From the NCBI RefSeq assembly GCF_014750655.1, contig NZ_JABBXD010000008.1, positions 1 to 64,000 of the forward strand: DNA of 64,000 nt, read 5' to 3'. Every line of letters begins with the position of its first letter. The stretch's first letter is position 1. Positions 7,765-16,282 of this stretch are shown here, piece by piece. The position numbers and the translations under genes are program-made. Below the pieces are notes generated by a model. That model saw only the letters and a program-made list of their open reading frames with translations, was not told the origin of the DNA and made no database searches. The DNA comes from Salinimonas profundi. GTDB taxonomy: Bacteria; Pseudomonadota; Gammaproteobacteria; Enterobacterales; Alteromonadaceae.

Positions 7765-8091
7765 ATGAAACCTATATCCTTGCTATTACTGGCTATTTTT
7801 CTGACTACAATAGCGTGCAATGCGGTTGCCGCACGTCATTATGATGCACTTTTGAAACAGATTGAAAATCTGGCGCAGCAAGCCGACCGGTGTAAAGCGA
7901 CCAAAGATGCAAATAGTGAAGCTTGTATGCAGTTTGCCACTGCCCTGAATCAGGGGGGCATGAGTAATATTGAATTATTTAAGAATAAAATGTCAGCGAT
8001 TATTGAACAGGATGCCGATGCGGGGATAGAAGCCAGTAAGCACATGCTACGCATAGGCCAGGCCGCGGTAGTACTGACCAAAGGCCGGTAA
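7765..8091 (+). CDS. Secreted helical protein, unknown
   Basis: 108 residues with a signal peptide (hydrophobic residues 4-20, probable cleavage near AVAA-RH) and a helical mature part with two cysteines (DRCKA and EACMQ) eleven residues apart. AAAAAGGAAC precedes the ATG. The next gene starts 4 bp after its stop, so it is probably translated together with the esterase-like protein. Confidence 0.55.
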   Translation: MKPISLLLLAIFLTTIACNAVAARHYDALLKQIENLAQQADRCKATKDANSEACMQFATALNQGGMSNIELFKNKMSAIIEQDADAGIEASKHMLRIGQAAVVLTKGR

Positions 8092-8095
8092 TGCG

Positions 8096-8953
8096 ATGAA
8101 ACGATTTGGTAAAATCTGGCTGACTCCGGCGCGCTTGCTGAGCGTACTGTTCATTATTGTCAGCAGCGTCAGCCTGGCGAACGAGCCTTACAAGGTTTTA
8201 CGAAGTCAGGTCATAACACTGAAGGAGCCGGATACCGGGCGCGTTTACCCACTGTATATAAAACTTCCCCGCTCCTACTCAAAAGAGCCTGAGAAGCGGT
8301 ATCCGGTTATTTATCTGTTGGATGCCCCCTACAGCTTTCCTATCGCCTCCGGTGCTACTCGCTATCCAATGAACAGCGGCAACATGCAAGAGGCAATTTT
8401 AGTGGGTATAGCCTACGAAAAAGGTGCCAAGGGCGCTTCTGGCAGAGTGCGGGACTTTACCCCTGTCCGGGCGCCAGACTGGAAACTACAAACCGGCAAC
8501 GCCGCAGGCCATGCCGCCTTCATTCAAAATACAATATTTCCGTATATTGAAAGAACTTACCGAACTGACAATAAAACTCGCACCTTTGTTGGCAACTCGC
8601 TAGGCGGACTGTTTGGCGCGTACATTTTGTTTTCTCAGCCCGAAATGTTTACCAGCTATATTCTGGGAAGCCCGTCTGTGTGGTTTAACGATGAATATCT
8701 ACTATCGCTTTCGGCCACAGCCACTGATGCGCCTGTGAAGGTATTTATTGGCGTAGGTAGTCTGGAAACCCACGCTGCTGGTGAGAAGCAGGAAATGGTT
8801 GCCGGGGCCAAACAATTAGTCAATAAAATACGAGAAATACCCGGCGCCAATATGACGGTGAAACTGCACATTATTGAAGGCGCAAGGCATTCAACTGCCT
8901 TCCCCACTACCCTGATCCAGGGACTGGACTGGATTTATAGCCAGTCCCGATAA
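8096..8953 (+). CDS. Secreted esterase D-type alpha/beta hydrolase
   Basis: 285 residues. N-terminal signal segment to about residue 28. The body is of the PF00756 (esterase D/Fes/IroE) type: YPVIYLLDAPYSF near residue 62, the nucleophile elbow FVGNSLGGLFGAY (Ser at about 168), LGSPSVWFNDE, and the likely catalytic His in EGARHSTAFP near the C-terminus. Family members cleave esters such as siderophores or acyl-thiol adducts. The substrate here is unknown. Tightly linked (4 bp) to the upstream secreted protein. Confidence 0.85.
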   Translation: MKRFGKIWLTPARLLSVLFIIVSSVSLANEPYKVLRSQVITLKEPDTGRVYPLYIKLPRSYSKEPEKRYPVIYLLDAPYSFPIASGATRYPMNSGNMQEAILVGIAYEKGAKGASGRVRDFTPVRAPDWKLQTGNAAGHAAFIQNTIFPYIERTYRTDNKTRTFVGNSLGGLFGAYILFSQPEMFTSYILGSPSVWFNDEYLLSLSATATDAPVKVFIGVGSLETHAAGEKQEMVAGAKQLVNKIREIPGANMTVKLHIIEGARHSTAFPTTLIQGLDWIYSQSR

Positions 8954-9036
8954 TCAGGCGTATTGCGTATCATCGTCATCTTCAGGCACAAGATTCACAT
9001 TCAGATTAAAGAATTTTTTAAACGGAAAAACACAAA

Positions 9037-9396
9037 ATGAAATCATGGAACGATTTATCACTACTGCAAAAAGCAATCATCGGCCTGGCTTTGACTGTCG
9101 GCGCTGCGTTTCTTCCTGAAATTGCGCTGCTGGTCAATTGGGGCGGCATGGAAATCGCCTTTGCGATGATTCTGGCATCACTTTCACCCTTTATCCGCTG
9201 GCTGACAACAAGGCTTAACCGTCTGCGCGAGGCGATACAACTTGCTGTAAACGCTTATAAGCAAAGCGCTTCTGCCCGCCCCGGTATATATATGTTACAG
9301 ACCGTATTTTTCGGTACGGCTTTTCTCATGACCGGTTCTGCCTTTGCCATCACATTCATGCTACCTGGCATGATGTTCAATTCATTGCTGGTGTAG
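9037..9396 (+). CDS. Small membrane protein, three TM helices
   Basis: 119 residues with hydrophobic helices near residues 12-30, 36-55 and 84-112, and a basic loop between the second and third (RWLTTRLNRLRE). No family recognised. The spacing to the DUF4177 gene is a few bases, so the pair is likely translated from one message. Confidence 0.55.
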   Translation: MKSWNDLSLLQKAIIGLALTVGAAFLPEIALLVNWGGMEIAFAMILASLSPFIRWLTTRLNRLREAIQLAVNAYKQSASARPGIYMLQTVFFGTAFLMTGSAFAITFMLPGMMFNSLLV

Positions 9397-9404
9397 GTGT
9401 GGCT

Positions 9405-9599
9405 ATGCAGCGAGTTTTCCAATTTAAGGCCAGAGGCTTCTGGTCAAGTGAAGTAGATATCAACAAGCTTAACGACAAAATCACCCGGTTTAACAATAGC
9501 GGTTGGCAGGTGGTATCAATGACGACCAATACGACACTTTTTGGTGCCGTTGTTTCGTATTCTTTACTGCTTGAAGCTGAGCCTCCGGCTAAAGAGTAG
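9405..9599 (+). CDS. DUF4177-like small protein
   Basis: About 64 residues from the ATG at 9405; a GTG at 9399 is an alternative two codons earlier. QRVFQFKARGFW, LNDKITRFNNSGWQVVSM and a final hydrophobic strand match the short DUF4177 fold (paired beta strands around a helix, with the conserved GWxVV motif). Cytoplasmic, function unknown. It follows the 9037 membrane protein almost without a gap. Confidence 0.7.
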   Translation: MQRVFQFKARGFWSSEVDINKLNDKITRFNNSGWQVVSMTTNTTLFGAVVSYSLLLEAEPPAKE

Positions 9600-9650
9600 G
9601 CAATTTTTAGTTTCTGACCTACTGTTATCAGACTAACTGACTGGAGAACA

Positions 9651-10007
9651 ATGATGTCTTATATTGATGGCTTTGTGGCTGCGGTACCTACCGCGAATAA
9701 ACAGCAGTATTTTGAACATGCAGAAAAAGCCTCAGAGGTTTTTAAAGAATTCGGGGCATTGAAGGTTGTTGAAACGTGGGGTGATGAGGTGCCCGATGGC
9801 GATGTCACCTCGTTCCCGATGGCGGTTAAAGCAAAAAGCGACGAGAGTGTAGTCTTCTCCTGGGTAATCTGGCCTTCTAAAGCGGTACGCGATGAAGCAT
9901 GGCAAAAAGTGATGGAAGATAGCCGCATGCAACCGGAGAATAACCCCATGCCCTTTGACGGAAAACGCTTGATTTACGGCGGTTTTAATTTACTGTTAGA
10001 ACGCTGA
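9651..10007 (+). CDS. DUF1428 (YbaA-like) protein
   Basis: 118 residues covering the whole family length. YIDGFVAAVPTANKQQY at the start, KVVETWGDEVPDG in the middle and FSWVIWPSKAVRDEAW then KRLIYGGF near the end are the conserved blocks of DUF1428, a dimeric alpha-beta barrel-type protein (E. coli YbaA) of unknown function. The second ATG (9654) is also possible. GGAGAAC precedes the start. Confidence 0.9.
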   Translation: MMSYIDGFVAAVPTANKQQYFEHAEKASEVFKEFGALKVVETWGDEVPDGDVTSFPMAVKAKSDESVVFSWVIWPSKAVRDEAWQKVMEDSRMQPENNPMPFDGKRLIYGGFNLLLER

Positions 10008-10105
10008 CAACGGGTATGTGTCTGTCAGGCACACTTTGCAACAACACCAAAAATCGCCGGTGACCTTACGCCGACAGATAATTTATTTTGCCTCAGGGAA
10101 GCGGC

Positions 10106-10861
10106 ATGATACTTCGAATACTACTGATTATAGTTAGTCTGGCGCATTGGCATGCTCAGGCTGCAACACCAGTCACGTCGGTTACCGCCCACAAAAACAG
10201 CATTGTGTATTACGGTGACATTTCTGATGCTGCCAATGAAGCGGTACTTGAATTGTTAAACGCGCATCCGAAGACATTTACCACACTCGCCATCACCAGC
10301 CCGGGTGGTGAAGTTAATGCAGGGATGGACCTGGGCGACATGGTCTTTTCTCATCAGCTACGTGTGAATATTGATGACTATTGTTTGTCGTCATGCGCGA
10401 ACTATGTGTTTACCGCGGCCCCACATCACCACATATCTAACCGTGCAGTGATCGGCTTTCATGGTGGCGTCACCGGCATGGAGGACTCATTTGATACCGT
10501 CGTCCTGACGATGCCTGAATCTCAACGAGCTGCGGCTAAAGCGACGTTTGCGAACTACATTCAAAACGCTATCGAACGCCAACACCGATTTTTTAAAAAA
10601 GTCGGCGTTGATCCCACCATTACCACCCTTGGCCAGGCGCCTGTCTACAATCAGCACGAAGCGTCTGAAGCCTATGTGGGCTGGTATTACTCAATAGACG
10701 ATTTACATAGGTTGGGTGTTAAGCATATTGAGGTCATCAACCCGCCCTGGAAACAAAGAGACCTCTCGCAAACAGTGAAATTTTTTAAAGTCAGCGTTCC
10801 CGCCGATAGATATCATGAAGACAGCGCAGCGCTCGCTCCCAAAGAATCCCACCTGAAATAA
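10106..10861 (+). CDS. Periplasmic ClpP/crotonase-fold protein (COG3904-like)
   Basis: About 251 residues from ATG 10106, which puts a signal peptide (ILRILLIIVSLAHWHAQA) exactly at the N-terminus. A TTG 18 bases earlier is less likely. The body resembles ClpP/SppA-type serine peptidases: YYGDISD near the start, ITSPGGEVNAG, then CLSSCANYVFTAA and VIGFHGG, where Ser and His would be catalytic. Family members are poorly characterised. It may be a periplasmic peptidase. No partner gene is nearby. Confidence 0.75.
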   Translation: MILRILLIIVSLAHWHAQAATPVTSVTAHKNSIVYYGDISDAANEAVLELLNAHPKTFTTLAITSPGGEVNAGMDLGDMVFSHQLRVNIDDYCLSSCANYVFTAAPHHHISNRAVIGFHGGVTGMEDSFDTVVLTMPESQRAAAKATFANYIQNAIERQHRFFKKVGVDPTITTLGQAPVYNQHEASEAYVGWYYSIDDLHRLGVKHIEVINPPWKQRDLSQTVKFFKVSVPADRYHEDSAALAPKESHLK

Positions 10862-10885
10862 GTTAAGCATCAATCTAGCAGGAAA

Positions 10886-11146
10886 ATGATAATGGAAGAT
10901 GTGGCAAGTGAAATCAGTAATGGCTTTTTTCGTGCGCTCGGGTTTTTGCTCGCCGAGGTGTTTTTCTGGACAATCTGTTACTGGTTGGGTTGGCCGGTGT
11001 GTAAAGTGCTCTCATTAGGGAAGTACCCTAAAGAAACGGCTTTCTTTATCCTTGGAAATCATGATGACAAAGGATTCTGGTGCGCCTTTACCGGCCTTAT
11101 CGTCTTGGTATTGCTGGCTTTAGTCTTTCTGGGTGTGTTCGGTTAA
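10886..11146 (+). CDS. Small membrane protein, two TM helices
   Basis: 86 residues with hydrophobic helices at about 14-35 and 63-85, joined by a loop GKYPKETAFFILGNHDD. A second in-frame ATG two codons in (10892) is possible. It starts 24 bp after the ClpP-like gene and may be co-transcribed with it. Function unknown. Confidence 0.55.
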   Translation: MIMEDVASEISNGFFRALGFLLAEVFFWTICYWLGWPVCKVLSLGKYPKETAFFILGNHDDKGFWCAFTGLIVLVLLALVFLGVFG

Positions 11147-11285
11147 AGGGCGCAGCCATTACCTGTAGTCGCTGTAAAACATTGCTAGACAGCAACCCAC
11201 GGTCAGTGGCACATTATCGATTCGTTATTTAAAAACACTTACAAAGGATGGTAAGTCTCTTGCCCCTTCAATCATGGACGAAAGA

Positions 11286-11681
11286 ATGAAATTTCAACAC
11301 ACGCTCTTTGCATTAATCCCTTCTGTTTTGCTTTTCGGCTGCAACTCAGACAGTAACGACTCTGAAGAAGTCTGCACAACCGAGGCTGTGCCTGCTATAT
11401 CTGTTTCAGTTATTGATGAGCAAACCGGTGACTTAATGTCCTGTGGTGCGACGCTGGAGATTCAGGATACCAGTTTTGAAGAAACGGTGACCAACCAGGA
11501 TAGTGACACCTGCGATGACAGTGTGCCTCTTGAAGGCGCGTTTGAGCGGCCGGGCTTTTACAACCTGACCGTTTATAAAGAGGGCTATGAATATTGGTAT
11601 GAGTACAACGTTGAAGTGCCTGAGGGTGAATGTCACGTCGAAACCGTTGACCTGGAAGCACGTCTGATAAGCGCTGAGTAG
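11286..11681 (+). CDS. Lipoprotein with beta-sandwich-like domain
   Basis: About 131 residues from ATG 11286 (an ATG at 11274 is four codons earlier). The signal peptide ends in a lipobox (LLFGC), so the cysteine is probably lipidated. The mature part is acidic and beta-rich, with segments such as PGFYNLTVYKEGYEYW typical of carboxypeptidase-regulatory-like or Ig-like domains, and four further cysteines. Function unknown. Confidence 0.65.
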   Translation: MKFQHTLFALIPSVLLFGCNSDSNDSEEVCTTEAVPAISVSVIDEQTGDLMSCGATLEIQDTSFEETVTNQDSDTCDDSVPLEGAFERPGFYNLTVYKEGYEYWYEYNVEVPEGECHVETVDLEARLISAE

Positions 11682-12012
11682 CGTTTACAGGTGACAACAT
11701 TTTTAAATCAGGTGAGCAGATAAGAACCGTTGTGACCTTGCTTTGCGCATCGATGTTTCAGAGCTGGGCTGTTCGCTGCGTGCCATAAAAAATACTGATC
11801 AGACAAGTTTAGCGGTGAAGTTGAGGGCGACTTGCCGGCTTGACGCCTGCGCAGATTGTGCCCTCGCTGCTCCCTTCCTCTGGCCAAACAGGACATACTG
11901 AGTGCCTCGTGCTCATGCCCGACACCCAATGGCATTCAGTATGGTCAGGTCAGCCGATAGAAGAACCGTTCATATTTGCCATGGCGCATAAGGATAAAAA
12001 AGGATTAATGCT
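11682..12012. other. 331-bp gene-free spacer with a large hairpin
   Basis: No credible gene. It contains a 13-bp inverted repeat (11894-11906 with 11931-11943; 12 Watson-Crick pairs and one G-T pair) around a 24-base loop, and two copies of AGAACCGTT (near 11725 and 11963). No T tract follows the hairpin, so it is not a typical terminator. Confidence 0.5.
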
Positions 12013-12231
12013 ATGATGTCGATAAATGCAACCCTGCTGGGACAGATCGTTGCGGTGCTGATGATTGTGATGGCAGTCGCCGGTTACTATCTGGGAAAAA
12101 GAAAAACCCAAACTCCTGTTCTGACAACGGTCATTGCTATTGTTTCATCACTTATACCGCCACTTGCGCTGCTTTTTCTGATGGCCCTTGTGCTTAAAAA
12201 CGATGTGAACGTACAAGCTGGCAATGTATAA
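12013..12231 (+). CDS. Small membrane protein, two TM helices
   Basis: 72 residues. Helices at about residues 10-27 and 38-62 are joined by a short basic loop (GKRKTQTP). Two successive ATG codons are available, and AAAAAAGGA lies upstream. Followed by a 277-bp spacer in which I see no supported gene. Function unknown. Confidence 0.55.
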   Translation: MMSINATLLGQIVAVLMIVMAVAGYYLGKRKTQTPVLTTVIAIVSSLIPPLALLFLMALVLKNDVNVQAGNV

Positions 12232-12508
12232 GAATGCGCATGAATTTTAGTAAGATGAACCAAAACTGATTACCCATCTTACAGTGTCGGTACAGGCATT
12301 ATCAGGCTGGTACCGCCCCTCTTACCGGGCGCTGGCCCCCTCTTATTGAGCCCGCATTTTGCTGCGATGTACTGGCTTATTCACCATTTCTCTTTTGGCG
12401 GGTTTAGCAGCGAAGCCGTACAATCACTCAAAGCGTGTCGAATACCGCTTTCTGACTGGCCGGTTTATTCGTCATCGCCAGCTATTATTAACAGTATAAG
12501 GAGGCCCA

Positions 12509-13129
12509 GTGAAGTATAAGGGCAAAATTGTACAGTGGAACGATGAAAAAGGTTTTGGCTTCGTCCAGCCGATGATTGACTCACAGCGCGTATTTTTTCA
12601 TATCAGCGCATTGACGCAACGCGGGCGTCGTCCGGCCAACGGTGATATTGTGATCTACACAATAGAAAGCGACAAACAAAATAAAATGCGCATTAAGCAT
12701 ATGAACTTCTCGGGAAAGCAAGCGCGTAAAACTGCAGGCTCACGGGTCAGACTTTTACCCGTCATGATTGCGATAGGGGTTATCGGCGGGCTGCTTGCGA
12801 TGGCTGCTACCAATGATGTGCCAATCGTCGTGCCTGCCCTGTATGGCGTTGCCAGCCTGCCTGCATTTGCTTTTTATGCCAAGGACAAATCCGCCGCCAA
12901 GCGGGGAAAATGGCGCACACCTGAAAGCCATCTTCACCTGATAAATCTTGTCGGCGGCTGGCCCGGGGGCCTGATTGCGCAGACGCATCTGCGGCACAAG
13001 TCCAGTAAAACATCGTTCCTTGTGACCTTTTGGGCAACCGTACTGGTAAACATGCTTATCCTTGCCTGTTACCTGGAGCCTTCGATTCTTCAAACGGTTC
13101 TTCAGTCAGATATCAATGTTTACAGATAA
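12509..13129 (+). CDS. Cold-shock domain fused to DUF1294 membrane domain
   Basis: 206 residues from a GTG with a strong TAAGGAGG site. Residues 1-68 are a cold-shock/OB domain with the RNA-binding motifs KGFGFVQP and VFFHISAL. Residues about 78-205 are a DUF1294 domain with three to four TM helices and the conserved FYAKDKSAAKRGKWR and LHLINLVGGWPGG blocks. This CSD-DUF1294 arrangement is common in gammaproteobacteria. It tethers a nucleic-acid-binding domain to the inner membrane. Its role is unknown. Confidence 0.92.
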   Translation: MKYKGKIVQWNDEKGFGFVQPMIDSQRVFFHISALTQRGRRPANGDIVIYTIESDKQNKMRIKHMNFSGKQARKTAGSRVRLLPVMIAIGVIGGLLAMAATNDVPIVVPALYGVASLPAFAFYAKDKSAAKRGKWRTPESHLHLINLVGGWPGGLIAQTHLRHKSSKTSFLVTFWATVLVNMLILACYLEPSILQTVLQSDINVYR

Positions 13130-13273
13130 GTCCATCGCAGCGGTAACAGCTTGTTACATTATACCGCGTGTTCCCCGCTGAACTTTCTTCTATTGTGCCA
13201 GCCTTATCTGGGTGATTCATTGTGCTTTAATTACGATAAAAGCATCTTTTTTCAAATATAAGGATATATTGCG

Positions 13274-13785
13274 ATGAAAAATCTTCATCTTTTCACCATG
13301 GTTTTAGCCACTTCATTTTCCTGCACCGCGCTTGCGCAAATTCCCGCCGCCGATGAGCAGGAAACGGCTTCGCGAATCTCGGTAGGGATCGGAGGTGGCG
13401 CTATGTTCAGCGGCCTGGGAGCCAATGTTGCCTGGACCTCACCCACCGATCTTAAATATGTTTCAGCAGGCTGTACCGCGCAAAAAGAATGTGGTTTGGG
13501 TATTGGCTGGATAAAAACCGACTTATTTGACAGCACCTCCAACAAACATGGGATGGCATTTATCTGAGCAAAGTCGACGAAGAGTGGCAACGGAAGGTGA
13601 ACAATCTAAATAGCCAGCCAGTGTATGATTTCGAAGAAAAAGATGTTTATGGGCTGGGCGTAAGCTACACGTATTTTATGAACGGTATAAATAAATCCGG
13701 GACCACCGCCGGTGTGTCTTTTCATGCCACGAATAGCGACTATGATAATAAAGAGATCTGGCTGCAGCTTGGCTATCAGTTCTGA
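13274..13785 (+). pseudogene. Outer-membrane beta-barrel-like protein, frameshifted
   Basis: The first frame (13274-13567) gives a signal peptide (cleavage near ALA-QIP) and a barrel-like start, then stops at TGA 13565. The second frame, one base back, reads on through WDGIYLSKVDEEWQRKVNNL to the stop at 13785, ending IWLQLGYQF, a typical terminal barrel strand. Joining the two restores about 170 residues. The switch point is near 13540-13550, consistent with loss of one base. It is either a recent pseudogene or a sequencing error. The upstream start has TATAAGGA. Confidence 0.75.
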
Positions 13786-13836
13786 TTAAATAAGAATGTT
13801 ATAAGCAGGCCTCACTACTGAAAGGATTATGATGAT

Positions 13837-14007
13837 ATGAAAATTGTATTTCGCATCGTACTTGGATTTGTCTTACTGGCAGCCGCGATTACTGCCTATA
13901 GCTATGGGCAGACTACCGGTATGTTCCTGTTTATTCTGGCCGGCTTTGCACTGGAAACAGTGTTCTGGTTTAACCTTTTCCCTGTCAGAAGAAAAGCGCC
14001 GCACTAG
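13837..14007 (+). CDS. Small membrane protein of 56 residues
   Basis: ATG at 13837 with AAAGGA 10 bases upstream. Two hydrophobic helices (about residues 4-20 and 27-47) and a basic tail (PVRRKAPH). Two ATGs just upstream (13829 and 13832) run into a stop and are not used. It has the same style as the other small membrane proteins of this region. Function unknown. Confidence 0.5.
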   Translation: MKIVFRIVLGFVLLAAAITAYSYGQTTGMFLFILAGFALETVFWFNLFPVRRKAPH

Positions 14008-14093
14008 TTGAACGTTTAAAGTGTGACAGCAGCATTTGTGCGCGGCGGCATAAGCCACCAGCATCACAACAATGTATATTCTAAGGGGCCAGA

Positions 14094-14396
14094 ATGACAG
14101 TACAACATCACTGGCCCGTTATTGTCGGTCTGATTGCCACGGGTATCGGTGTCGTGACATTTTCGGCACACTGGCACCTTTGGGCGTATTTTGAGGGACC
14201 GCTGCCGGGTTACGAAATACTGCTGCTTCCCGGCAACATGATGCTGCGCTATGTCTGGCATCCTTTGCTGACAGAAGAGTTGTCGTTAACTGTTAAACTG
14301 GTATTGCTCTTCACGAGCCAGTTTTTTGTTGTCACCCTCATGTGCTACGTACTGAGCGTAGTTAACAGATTGAAAGAGCGATGTTCGCGGCGCTAG
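14094..14396 (+). CDS. Small membrane protein, two TM helices
   Basis: 100 residues. Hydrophobic helices near residues 8-26 and 66-90, with an intervening segment rich in aromatic residues and Pro (HWHLWAYFEGPLPGYE). Ribosome site TAAGGGG. No family recognised. Confidence 0.5.
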   Translation: MTVQHHWPVIVGLIATGIGVVTFSAHWHLWAYFEGPLPGYEILLLPGNMMLRYVWHPLLTEELSLTVKLVLLFTSQFFVVTLMCYVLSVVNRLKERCSRR

Positions 14397-14519
14397 ACAT
14401 TTGTCTTGATAACGGATGCAGGCGGTCTTGTAGCGTATCTAGAAATTTAACTTTTCACCGTCGGTTAGCCAATGCTACAAATAGCGTAACAAGGATTTAT
14501 CCATAAACTTCATAAGGAT

Positions 14520-15104
14520 GTGATGATGCGGTATGCCTCTTTTTTCTTTTGCGCAATTATGCTCGCCGGATGTGCGTCCGGCCCGCCGACAGCAGAGCCG
14601 GGTGAACAATTTAGGCAAAAAGGCGCCGTTGTTTCAGCGCCCTCTGACAGTGGCTGGCTAGTGCTGGAACATACTAACGAGAGCGTTGCGCTCGCTCACT
14701 CTTATCCTGACCTGGCATCCGTTGTATTAAATACCTATTACTTCTGGATTGGCGAGACGCCCAGTGACGAAGAATTTTTTGCAAGGCTTATCGAAGGCAG
14801 AAAACAGGTGGGTAACGAGCAACGTTTCCACCAGCTTGATGTCAGTTACCAGCCAACTACGTTTAAGGACCAACCCTGCCTGAGGTATGAGGGTGTTGCA
14901 GAATACCAGCAGGATACAGACGCATTGCCGTCTGGCACAGCTTATTTTAAAAATCATGGCTATATTTGCCGCTCTAAACTGGATAACGCCAGCGCAATAT
15001 TAATGGAAATATCTTTGCGGTCCGCCTCTCGTGAAATGCCTGACTATGCAGTTACATTGGGCGGAACATTTTTTGCCAACGTTCGCTTAACCGATACGCC
15101 ATAG
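14520..15104 (+). CDS. Lipoprotein, unknown function
   Basis: 194 residues. The signal peptide ends in the lipobox MLAGC (Cys near residue 18), so it is a predicted lipoprotein. The mature part is a single alpha/beta-like domain with two cysteines (PCLRYEG and GYICRSK) that could form a disulfide. It resembles small lipoproteins of unknown role found next to stress genes, but I cannot name a family. CATAAGGATG precedes the start. Confidence 0.65.
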   Translation: MMMRYASFFFCAIMLAGCASGPPTAEPGEQFRQKGAVVSAPSDSGWLVLEHTNESVALAHSYPDLASVVLNTYYFWIGETPSDEEFFARLIEGRKQVGNEQRFHQLDVSYQPTTFKDQPCLRYEGVAEYQQDTDALPSGTAYFKNHGYICRSKLDNASAILMEISLRSASREMPDYAVTLGGTFFANVRLTDTP

Positions 15105-15123
15105 CGATGTCAGGAGTCCGCCC

Positions 15124-15729
15124 GTGCCTTATTTTTTAAAAAGTAAACGAGTCATGCGCTATCTGATGCTGCCAGTGGCCATGTGTTGCCTGAGCGCGTC
15201 AGCATTTGCACAGCAGAACACGGCACTTTCTCAAATGCTACTTGCCATGAAATATCAGGATCAGGCAGTGCGTGAGGTTGTAAAGCAGTCTGGTGGGGAC
15301 CTGACTGCTGCTCAGGTAAAACATATCCAAAAGACGGACAATAAGCACACCAGACAACTTAAAGCGATAGTCGACAAACACGGCTGGCCGTCACTTTCTT
15401 TAGTTGGTGAAGACGGCGTTCAGGCTGCCTTTTTGCTGGTGCAGCATTCGCCTGACTTTACCTTCCAGCAAGCCATGTTGCCGCATATTCATCGTGCATA
15501 TCAAAATGATGAGGGAATTTCTGGTCAGGAAGTAGCTCTACTGACTGACAGAATTCTGATCAAAAAAGGGCAGCCACAAAAATATGGTACACAAGCAGAT
15601 ATCGCAGCCAACACGGTTACATTTTTGCCGATTGAGGATGCTGACAATGTTGATGAACGCCGCGCACAAATGGGGTTGCCACCTTTAGCTGAATACAAAA
15701 ATATGCTGGAGCATTTCTATGCGAAGTAG
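15124..15729 (+). CDS. Secreted DUF6624-family protein
   Basis: 201 residues from a GTG preceded by CAGGAG at good spacing. An ATG at 15154 would start closer to the signal peptide (MRYLMLPVAMCCLSASAFA). The mature part has the DUF6624 blocks: HGWPSLSLVGEDGVQAAFLL, LVQHSPDFTFQ, LLTDRILIKKGQPQKYGTQ and the final RRAQMGLPPLAEY. Family function is unknown. Predicted periplasmic here. Confidence 0.82.
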   Translation: MPYFLKSKRVMRYLMLPVAMCCLSASAFAQQNTALSQMLLAMKYQDQAVREVVKQSGGDLTAAQVKHIQKTDNKHTRQLKAIVDKHGWPSLSLVGEDGVQAAFLLVQHSPDFTFQQAMLPHIHRAYQNDEGISGQEVALLTDRILIKKGQPQKYGTQADIAANTVTFLPIEDADNVDERRAQMGLPPLAEYKNMLEHFYAK

Positions 15730-15771
15730 CGCTTCAATGTGTTGTAACATCGTTTGGGCAGAATCAAATTG

Positions 15772-16254
15772 ATGGCGAAAACACGGCCCGTTCAACATGT
15801 AACCTTGCGCCAGTATGTCAAAAGGCGAACCGGTGTAGCACTGGGGGCGAGTGGTTCAATGCGCAATATGCTTCGCCGCTCATTGGGCGCCCCTACATTT
15901 TCCGGCTTCTGGCAGCACTGGAACCCGGTGTGGGGATATTATCTTAGCCGTTATATTGCCGGCCCGGTAGGAAACATAACTGGCGCCTCGCTTGCTACCA
16001 TCGTGACATTTGCTGTCAGTGGTGCATTACATGATCTTGCTGTCAGTGCAGTAAAGACAAAGATTATTGTCTTTTTTACCCCCTGGTTCGTCTTTATGGG
16101 CATGATGGTTGTCATAACCAGTCAAAAAGGTATTTCGCTCAGACGGCAGCGCTGGGGCATCCGCGCCCTTTTTAATCTGGGGTTAATTATTGCTGGTTTT
16201 GCGATGGCACAAGTCGTAGAAAATCAGCTACAACTTCATGCGTGGTATGGCTAA
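15772..16254 (+). CDS. Short MBOAT-like membrane protein
   Basis: 160 residues from ATG 15772 (a TTG at 15754 is also possible). The FSGFWQHWNPVWGYYLSRYI segment followed by a hydrophobic helix with TFAVSGALHDL recalls the C-terminal part of membrane-bound O-acyltransferases, where the His of the SG-x-x-H motif is catalytic. The protein is far shorter than the usual 400-500 residues, so it is either a fragment or a miniature relative. It has about four TM helices. The acyl substrate is unknown. Confidence 0.5.
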   Translation: MAKTRPVQHVTLRQYVKRRTGVALGASGSMRNMLRRSLGAPTFSGFWQHWNPVWGYYLSRYIAGPVGNITGASLATIVTFAVSGALHDLAVSAVKTKIIVFFTPWFVFMGMMVVITSQKGISLRRQRWGIRALFNLGLIIAGFAMAQVVENQLQLHAWYG

Positions 16255-16282
16255 ATAAGCGAAGCATTGAAAAGGATATTTC

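Noticed and set aside
11708..11935. Open frame of 75 codons on the - strand
   Set aside because: No ribosome site, no family resemblance and opposite to every neighbour; it lies over the large hairpin.
12240..12520. Stop-free + strand stretch of about 85 codons before the cold-shock gene
   Set aside because: No start codon with a ribosome site except a late ATG giving about 46 codons, which would overlap the next start. It may be a decayed gene but cannot be supported.
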